Origin: an uncultured Halobacteriovorax sp.
GTDB taxonomy: Bacteria > Bdellovibrionota > Bacteriovoracia > Bacteriovoracales > Bacteriovoracaceae
Length of the DNA stretch: 64,000 nt
Direction: 5' to 3'
Assembly (NCBI GenBank): GCA_913061265.1
Contig: CAJXVS010000005.1
Coordinates: 322,418-386,417 of the forward strand
Both the position numbers and the translations under genes were made by a program. The notes below the pieces were generated by a model. It made no database searches and was not told the origin of the DNA. It worked only from the letters and a program-made list of their open reading frames with translations. Every line of letters starts with the position of its first letter. Positions within the stretch are counted from its first letter, which is position 1. Of this stretch, positions 58,849 to 64,000 are shown piece by piece.

Positions 58849-60588
58849 TTATTCTAGACTCTTATAAAGGATAGCAATTTCTTCTTTCCATTGTTCTTGC
58901 TTTAAGGGCTTTTGAAACTTCGCTTTTCTCGATTGATCTTCTTCTAGCTTTTGCTCTAACTCGAAGATTCTTTCTAAAGCTTCTTCGCCATTTTTTTCAA
59001 TGGCCTGTTGCTTAGAGACCTCTGTCCCTTCAGGGAGAATCAAAGAGCTATCCTCACCGCGTAAGTTCTCATAGAACTCTTTAGGATCATCAAGCTCAAC
59101 AAGCCTTCCCTTATCAATCATAACAAAGCGATCCGCCACTTCTTCGATGAAGAATCTATCATGACCCGTAATAAGCGCTGTGGTCTTAGATTTCTTTAAA
59201 GACTCAACCAACTCATTCTTCCCATCAAGGTCAATATGGTTAGTAGGCTCATCAAGGATAAGAAAATTAGGGCGGTTCAAATTAAGAATACAAAAAATGA
59301 TCCTAGATTTCTCTCCACCACTTAAGGTCTCTATTTTTACGTCGTGCCTATCATAATGAAAGCCTGCGGTAATCAATGTATTCTTAACCACGACTGTCGT
59401 TACATCACAAAGCCTCGTGATCGTCTCTTTCAAAGTCTCTAAGGGATTAAGAACCATTTGCTCTTGATCATAAAGTCCGTAGTGAAGATTTGGGGCCGAC
59501 TTAAACTTTCCATCATGCCTCTGTTCTTTTAGGTTTCTCAAGATCAGATTGATAAAGGTAGATTTACCCATTCCGTTATCACCAAGAAGAGCAAGCTTCT
59601 CTCCAGAGTTCATATAGAACTCCCCAATGGAGAACAGCTTATTGCTCTTATCCTCTAATAGACTGTCTCCATAAAAAACATCAAAGTCATGAAACTGTAA
59701 CGCTAGTTTAGAACTAAGAGGGACAGGATTAAGATCTAACTCATAAGGATTCCCTCTCGTCACAAAGGTCTTCTCGCTTTCAAGTTTCTCTGCCCTCTTC
59801 TCCATAGACTTAGCTTTCTTTGAGAGGTCTTCATTATCATAAGTCTTCCCCCAGATCGCTAAACGCTTAGCAGACTTCTTAATCCTGCTAATCTCTTTTT
59901 CTTCAAGATCTAGCCTTTTGGCCGCGATCTCATCGGCCTTTTCTAATTCAATCAGGGCCTTATTATAAGAGAGGTTATAAGAATAAGAAGTCTGATCTCT
60001 TAAGATAACGGTCTTATTAGTAACATTCTCTAAAAAGATCTTATCGTGAGAGATGATGACAAAAGCGAACTTGGCCTTTTTATTAAGGTAGTCTTCAATA
60101 TAAAGAAGCGACTTTAAATCAAGGTGATTAGTAGGCTCATCCATAAAGACTAGTTCAGGTTCCTTGATAATGGCTCGGGCAAACATCAAACGGTTCTGTC
60201 CACCACCACTTAGATCTCCTACCTTTGTCTCAAAGTCTTTTTGTGTAAAATAGAGATCTAGCAATAAGACCTCTGCTTGATACCTTTGATATTCCCGTTC
60301 ACTTTCAGGGAATTTCTCCATCAAGGCTTCAATTAAGCTAAATTCTCTCAGCTCATCTTTAAGATATTGCTCCACCACTTCAAAGCGTAAAGAACGCTTA
60401 AGCACCCTCTCCCCTTCAAATGAGGTGATCTCTCCACTTAAGATATGTAGCAGGGTAGATTTACCGCAGCCATTATGGCCCACGATAGCAATCTTATCTC
60501 CGGAATTTACGGAGAAACTTAAGTTCTCAAGAACCGGGTCGATATTATATTTGAAATTCGCATTACGTAGCGAAATTAAGCAGCTCAT
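58849..60588 (-). CDS. ABC-F family ATPase (ribosome-associated)
   Basis: 579 residues: two ABC domains and no membrane part. Walker A GHNGCGKST (about 37) and GDNGMGKST (about 336); signatures LSGGGQNR and LSGGEKSR; Walker B LVFMDEPTNHLD and FLILDEPTNHID, the EPTNHxD form typical of ABC-F. A charged inter-domain linker (about 215-280, KKSAKRLAIWGKTYDNEDLS) would reach the ribosome active site. The C-terminal helices are rich in Glu and Lys. Members either aid translation or protect ribosomes from antibiotics; which applies here cannot be told. GAGGAGG precedes ATG 60588. A small ORF with its own ribosome site lies 53 nt upstream. Confidence 0.9.
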   Translation of the reverse strand: MSCLISLRNANFKYNIDPVLENLSFSVNSGDKIAIVGHNGCGKSTLLHILSGEITSFEGERVLKRSLRFEVVEQYLKDELREFSLIEALMEKFPESEREYQRYQAEVLLLDLYFTQKDFETKVGDLSGGGQNRLMFARAIIKEPELVFMDEPTNHLDLKSLLYIEDYLNKKAKFAFVIISHDKIFLENVTNKTVILRDQTSYSYNLSYNKALIELEKADEIAAKRLDLEEKEISRIKKSAKRLAIWGKTYDNEDLSKKAKSMEKRAEKLESEKTFVTRGNPYELDLNPVPLSSKLALQFHDFDVFYGDSLLEDKSNKLFSIGEFYMNSGEKLALLGDNGMGKSTFINLILRNLKEQRHDGKFKSAPNLHYGLYDQEQMVLNPLETLKETITRLCDVTTVVVKNTLITAGFHYDRHDVKIETLSGGEKSRIIFCILNLNRPNFLILDEPTNHIDLDGKNELVESLKKSKTTALITGHDRFFIEEVADRFVMIDKGRLVELDDPKEFYENLRGEDSSLILPEGTEVSKQQAIEKNGEEALERIFELEQKLEEDQSRKAKFQKPLKQEQWKEEIAILYKSLE

Positions 60589-60641
60589 AGAGCCTCCTCA
60601 TTAAAAATTAAATTTAGTTATTCTTAAGTTGATCGAAACTG

Positions 60642-60797
60642 CTAAGCAGTATGGACCGAGAGGGACGCTGAACGCGGTGGAGCAAGCGCCAGGCAATCAA
60701 AACCACTCTCTAAAGCTTCTATAAGACCATTAGAGATACTAACCTTGTTTAAGGTGTTGATTGTTTGCGTGAATGTTCCAGTTGCTGGATATTTCAT
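60642..60797 (-). CDS. Possible leader peptide upstream of the ABC-F gene
   Basis: 51 codons from ATG 60797 to TAG, preceded by GGAG with a 6-nt gap. The peptide begins MKYPATGTFTQTINTLNK and ends SASLSVHTA; it has no known family. It lies on the same strand 53 nt before the ABC-F start. ABC-F protection genes are often controlled by ribosome stalling on such leaders, but no clear alternative terminator is visible here. The 307-bp gap 60589-60895 holds nothing else I can support. Confidence 0.35.
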   Translation of the reverse strand: MKYPATGTFTQTINTLNKVSISNGLIEALESGFDCLALAPPRSASLSVHTA

Positions 60798-60895
60798 TAT
60801 TTACTCCAATTCTAGAAATAACAGGAGTTCAGGTTTGAGTCAAACCTTATTAATTCTCCATAGGGGTTTGAATAAGAACGTTTTATGGCCTATTA

Positions 60896-61801
60896 ATGGC
60901 CATGGCCAAAAAGACAAAGAAGACAGGAATCGAAGAACTAGAATACTATCGTATCAACTGGTTCCCGGGGCATATGAACAAGGCCATCAAAGAGATCAAG
61001 AGCAATATCAAGATGGTCGATATTGTCCTTGAAGTACGAGATGCCCGCTCTCCTCTAGCTTCTGGGAATAAAGAAAACTATGCCACAAATAGTGATAAGC
61101 CCTACTTAATCGTTATCAATAAAACAAATATGGCAGACCCTGCTACTGTTAAGCTTTGGGATGAATGGTTTAAGAAAAAAGAAGAATCCTATATCTTTGT
61201 TAACGCTCTCGATAAGACTTCGGTTAAATCAATTGTTAAAAGGGCCAAGGATATTCTTCACGCCCATAGATTAAAATCAAACCCTGACGGGGTTACTAAG
61301 ACTAAGATGAAGATGATGATCCTAGGACTTCCTAATACTGGAAAGTCCACTATCATCAACCGCCTCGCTAATCGAGACGCCTCAAAAGCTGCGGCGAAAC
61401 CTGGTCAAACAAAAGGTCAGCTCTGGGTAAAAGTAGATAAAGAGCTAGATCTTCTCGATACTCCAGGAGTGATGCCTCCCAGAATCGACAAAGAACTTCA
61501 TGGCATGTGGCTCTCTGTTATCCACGCCATACCTGATCATATTGTCACTCCTGATTTCTCTGCCTGTTTCTTAATCGAGCACCTCTTAAGAATTAAGGCC
61601 GCTGGTTTTAAGGATCAATACAAATTTGAAACTCTTGATGGGCTCGACCTTATTCAGGCCTGTGATCATATCGGAAAGATTAGAGGCTGCTTACGTCCTG
61701 GTGGCGGTTATGATTATGATCATATCTACAAGATAGTTCTCAATGACTTTAGAAAAGGACTCCTAGGCAAGATTAGCTTCGGCGTCCCTCCAAAAAGATA
61801 G
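60896..61801 (+). CDS. rbgA: Ribosome biogenesis GTPase (RbgA/YlqF type)
   Basis: 301 residues with circularly permuted GTPase motifs: G4 VINKTNMAD (about 77-85) comes first, then G1 ILGLPNTGKST (about 141-151), G2 PGQTKGQ and G3 DLLDTPGVMPP. The N-terminus INWFPGHMNKAIKEIK is the RbgA/YlqF hallmark. A C-terminal RNA-binding helical domain follows (GLDLIQACDHIGKIRGCLRP). It helps assemble the large ribosomal subunit. Two ATGs (60896 and 60902) are possible starts; neither has a clear ribosome binding site. The stop abuts the stop of the convergent usp gene. Confidence 0.9.
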   Translation: MAMAKKTKKTGIEELEYYRINWFPGHMNKAIKEIKSNIKMVDIVLEVRDARSPLASGNKENYATNSDKPYLIVINKTNMADPATVKLWDEWFKKKEESYIFVNALDKTSVKSIVKRAKDILHAHRLKSNPDGVTKTKMKMMILGLPNTGKSTIINRLANRDASKAAAKPGQTKGQLWVKVDKELDLLDTPGVMPPRIDKELHGMWLSVIHAIPDHIVTPDFSACFLIEHLLRIKAAGFKDQYKFETLDGLDLIQACDHIGKIRGCLRPGGGYDYDHIYKIVLNDFRKGLLGKISFGVPPKR

Positions 61802-62251
61802 TTATTCTTTCTCTCTACAAATAAAAAGATCGCAAGGGGCATGCCTAACCATATGCTCGGCAAAAGAACTGGAAAAGAGTCCTTCAAAACCGTGCTTTCC
61901 TCTGGTTCCGATAATCATCTCATCAATTGAATTCTTGGCAGCGTATTCAACAATTGCCTGAGTAGGCCCGGCTGTTATTAAGCACTCCCTAATAACCTTA
62001 GGCTTCTCTCCATCCTTGAATGCATTTGAAGTTAGCTGTCCCAAAAGACCGCTTACTGACTCTTTAACCTGTTCATACTGATCTTCCATTGGATAAGCTG
62101 CAAACAAAAAATTATCAGCATAGACTTGAAGTTGAAAACCATGCACCAAGTGCACTTCATCCACTTCGCTCCACTCTCTTTCTTTTAGACTCTCTTTTAT
62201 CATTTTCATTGAATCATCATTTAAATCAACGGCGACTAACACTTTTTTCAT
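61802..62251 (-). CDS. Universal stress protein (UspA family)
   Basis: 149 residues. Standard Usp fold: KKVLVAVDLNDDSMKMIKES at the start and the ATP-binding loop GTRGKHGFEGLFSSSFAEHM (about 117-136, the G-2x-G-9x-GS-like pattern with S in place of the last G), then APCDLFICRE. It probably binds ATP and supports survival under stress. ATG 62251 has AGGAG upstream. An FNR-like palindrome, TGATTTAAATCA, lies at 62329-62340 in its promoter region, so induction at low oxygen is possible, as for FNR/ANR-controlled Usp proteins elsewhere. Confidence 0.9.
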   Translation of the reverse strand: MKKVLVAVDLNDDSMKMIKESLKEREWSEVDEVHLVHGFQLQVYADNFLFAAYPMEDQYEQVKESVSGLLGQLTSNAFKDGEKPKVIRECLITAGPTQAIVEYAAKNSIDEMIIGTRGKHGFEGLFSSSFAEHMVRHAPCDLFICREKE

Positions 62252-62328
62252 ATAAGACTCCTAGGTGAATACTAGTCAATCTTATCGAGAACAAAAAAAT
62301 AGGCCATGTTCTAGTCTGCAATATTTAA

Positions 62329-62340
62329 TGATTTAAATCA
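62329..62340. promoter_or_regulatory. FNR-like palindrome upstream of usp
   Basis: TGATTTAAATCA is a perfect TGAT-N4-ATCA FNR core with flanking A and T. It is centred 83.5 nt upstream of the usp start. A TATTTT tract around 62296-62301 could be the -10, which would give -45 rather than the ideal -41.5. AT-rich context makes chance occurrence possible. Confidence 0.42.
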
Positions 62341-62341
62341 T

Positions 62342-63937
62342 TTAATTACAGAACTTGTTTTTATCTATTCCAGATGGAATTGTATACTCGCTAACAGGAA
62401 GGCTATCCACATCCATGGCGGTCATGGGCAAATGCTTCAAGTCATATCCTCCAAAGAGTTTTTTTCTAGGCTTATCTATCTTAAGTTTTTTGGTTCTTAA
62501 GTTACAATTGTATTTCCAGATTAAATAATAGGCGGCTTTATACTTTCCATCATTTTCTTCGATCTGAGTTTTATGTAGCTTATAAACTTTTAGGATTTTA
62601 ATTTCTTTATTAGGACCACCAAATTCAAATTTTGCCTTGATCCCTATATCATGTTGCTCTTCAGTGGCACCACTTGGGCTTACTGAACTCTTAGCAAAGA
62701 TGCCCACGTTAGCATTTTCACTTATCTTTCTATCCCAACCCGCTTCAACCACGATGGCCTTAACGGCGCCAGAAGTATCGAGAGTAGGAGCAACGGAAAC
62801 AGAGAGTTCATCTTTTTCATTCTTAAGTTCTTTAGAGATCTTAACCTTTGCTTCGATTCCGGTTTCTTCTTCTTCAACAATGATCGCTTTACCTGCTACT
62901 TCAAACTTTGTTTTTTTATCTTTACTGGTATGAGTGTAATTCACACTGAGGGACTCTTCAGATTTCTCATTAACTCCGGCTTCTAGAGTTACTTTTTGAT
63001 TTTCATCAATCTTTATCCCTGCGCCGGCAGAAATATCGTATTCACCAGACTCTCGAGTTCCTTCGTACTTACTTTCAAGATCTACATCTCCAAGTTTCTT
63101 CTTAGCCTTAAAACCAGTCTTAGTTGATTCCTCACCAAGTTCAAGATCGGCCTCTAGGCTTGCTTTCTCATCACCAATCTTAACCGACCCATTATGAACG
63201 GCCTCTTTATCTGTTTTTTTAACGGTGGCGCCTTTTACTTCGAACTCACCTATCTTTTTCTCAAAGCCAGCGCTTACTTGACCTTCGTCTTGATTTTTAC
63301 GCTTTAGCCCTACAATGATCTTATCTGGATTCTCATCAGTCTTGATTACAAGCTCTGCAGAGCTGCTCTCTTTTTTAACGCTCCAATTAACTTCGTTATC
63401 AGAGTCTCCAATCTTATTGCTGCCCTTTACGCCAACAACCTTAGGGTCCCCCTTGTACCCGACTTTCTTTAAATCACTTGGTGTCTTATCTTCTAAGATA
63501 GGCTCAAAGACTAAGATGGCATTATTCGACTTTTTATTAATCTTCACATAAGAGAGCCTTCCCTTTTTCCCTTCTTTAATCTCTAAGCGAAAATAAACAG
63601 CTTCTCCGTCAAGCTCACCTTTCATAATAAGAACTCGGCTTTGTCCCTTCTTTAAATGAACAAGAGCAGGTTCAAACTGAGAGAGGTCAATCCCGGGGTA
63701 GACTAGATCAAACTTAGCCCTTCCTGATTCCACCTTGTTTATTAAACTTTGATTTTCTTGATCGGAATATCCATTATGAAAGACCATGCAATCAATTCTT
63801 TTATCTGTTTGAGTTAATTCAAAAAGAAGTTCGGCCTTATCAAGTTCAAGCCTTAGTTTTCCATCTTCACTTTTGCCGACAGTATGATTTAAGATGGCCA
63901 AGATATCTTTTGAGAACGTAGTGACTTCATTGGCCAT
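62342..63937 (-). CDS. Long beta-strand-rich hypothetical protein, possibly 5'-truncated
   Basis: 531 residues from ATG 63937, which has no ribosome binding site in the 14 genomic bases before the adapter; the frame stays open into the adapter, so the true start may be missing. There is no signal peptide. The N-terminal 150 residues are a mixed domain (ELDKAELLFELTQTDKRIDC). Residues of about 175-430 are a run of 10-14-residue strands and turns (EVNWSVKKESSSAELVIKTD, AGFEKKIGEFEVKGATVKKT, LSVNYTHTSKDKKTKFEVAG), very rich in Lys and Glu. The basic C-terminus ends PSGIDKNKFCN. I do not recognise it. Confidence 0.62.
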   Translation of the reverse strand: MANEVTTFSKDILAILNHTVGKSEDGKLRLELDKAELLFELTQTDKRIDCMVFHNGYSDQENQSLINKVESGRAKFDLVYPGIDLSQFEPALVHLKKGQSRVLIMKGELDGEAVYFRLEIKEGKKGRLSYVKINKKSNNAILVFEPILEDKTPSDLKKVGYKGDPKVVGVKGSNKIGDSDNEVNWSVKKESSSAELVIKTDENPDKIIVGLKRKNQDEGQVSAGFEKKIGEFEVKGATVKKTDKEAVHNGSVKIGDEKASLEADLELGEESTKTGFKAKKKLGDVDLESKYEGTRESGEYDISAGAGIKIDENQKVTLEAGVNEKSEESLSVNYTHTSKDKKTKFEVAGKAIIVEEEETGIEAKVKISKELKNEKDELSVSVAPTLDTSGAVKAIVVEAGWDRKISENANVGIFAKSSVSPSGATEEQHDIGIKAKFEFGGPNKEIKILKVYKLHKTQIEENDGKYKAAYYLIWKYNCNLRTKKLKIDKPRKKLFGGYDLKHLPMTAMDVDSLPVSEYTIPSGIDKNKFCN

Positions 63938-63951
63938 TAGAGGCTTAGAGA

Positions 63952-64000
63952 CTGTCTCTTATACACATCTGACGCTGCCGACGACTCCTTACGTGTAGAT
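63952..64000 (+). other. Sequencing adapter contamination (Nextera transposon end, index, P5)
   Basis: 63952-63970 is CTGTCTCTTATACACATCT, the Tn5 mosaic end used in Nextera libraries. 63971-63984 is GACGCTGCCGACGA, the rest of the Nextera adapter. 63985-63992 is CTCCTTAC, the reverse complement of index GTAAGGAG, and 63993-64000 is GTGTAGAT, the start of the P5 complement. None of this is genomic; the contig truly ends at about 63951. Confidence 0.97.

Noticed and set aside
63985..64000. Tn5 mosaic end as a natural transposon terminus
   Set aside because: It is followed directly by Nextera adapter, an index complement and P5 sequence, which only a library artefact explains.

Overview
The window looks like AT-rich chromosomal DNA of a Gram-negative, probably predatory, member of the Bdellovibrionota (Bacteriovorax/Halobacteriovorax type). 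That placement is an inference from low GC, many exported proteins of unknown function, an M64 peptidase, a cbb3 oxidase with fused CcoN-CcoO, and dense signalling genes with degenerate receiver, PilZ and HD-GYP domains. I saw no rRNA, tRNA, insertion sequence, prophage or CRISPR array. Genes are packed tightly: 10 of 12 convergent pairs abut, overlap, or lie within 6 nt. The last 49 bases (63952-64000) are not genomic. They are a Nextera transposase end, an index and the start of a P5 adapter, so the real contig ends at about 63951.

Layout. 1-4.4 kb: a 5'-truncated gene, a membrane PAS sensor with a decayed kinase domain, a lysophospholipase-type hydrolase, a YdcZ-type membrane protein and a DCC thiol oxidoreductase. 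4.5-13.7 kb: an ABM-fold monooxygenase, two tandem DUF2723 membrane glycosyltransferase-like proteins, a Cse60-like small protein, a methyltransferase, and exported or ankyrin proteins ending with a START-domain protein. 13.7-18.8 kb: a PLP enzyme divergent from bfd-bfr (iron storage and release), a lipoprotein, a DUF2797 protein, a coiled-coil protein, and a DTW-domain tRNA modification enzyme. 18.8-26.4 kb: one operon for the high-affinity cbb3 oxidase, ccoI-ccoS-ccoNO-ccoQ-ccoP-ccoG and a SafE/DsbD_2-type permease. It is followed on the other strand by a cyclic-nucleotide-fold protein and an FNR-type regulator whose promoters carry matching FNR-like boxes.

27.7-33.9 kb: a compact operon (KAS III-like condensing enzyme, SDR reductase, alpha/beta hydrolase, AMP-forming acyl ligase, sodium/solute symporter) divergent from a TetR regulator. 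This looks like an uncharacterised acyl-chain pathway that resembles, but is not, OleABCD. 33.9-41.1 kb: small exported proteins, a PDZ-TlpA fusion, a LysR/nitroreductase pair, a PilZ membrane protein, an M64 metallopeptidase and a beta-propeller-like protein. 41.3-53.5 kb: a signalling region. One operon combines a degenerate REC/HD-GYP protein, a multi-pseudoreceiver protein and a CheY-like regulator. An opposing operon has a membrane SpoIIE phosphatase fused to an anti-sigma-type ATPase domain, a STAS protein, a hybrid histidine kinase and a response regulator. 53.6-58.7 kb: surface proteins, namely a FecR/beta-barrel fusion, a glycine-rich protein with a tail like a sorting signal, and a collagen-like protein with 76 uninterrupted Gly-X-Y triplets. 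58.8-63.9 kb: an ABC-F ATPase with a possible leader peptide, RbgA, a universal stress protein, and a long beta-strand-rich protein of unknown role at the contig edge.

The strongest leads for new biology are the acyl operon, the terminator-like hairpin that holds the start codon of the glycine-rich gene in its loop, the pair of geometry-matched FNR promoters, and the two signalling operons built partly from degenerate domains.
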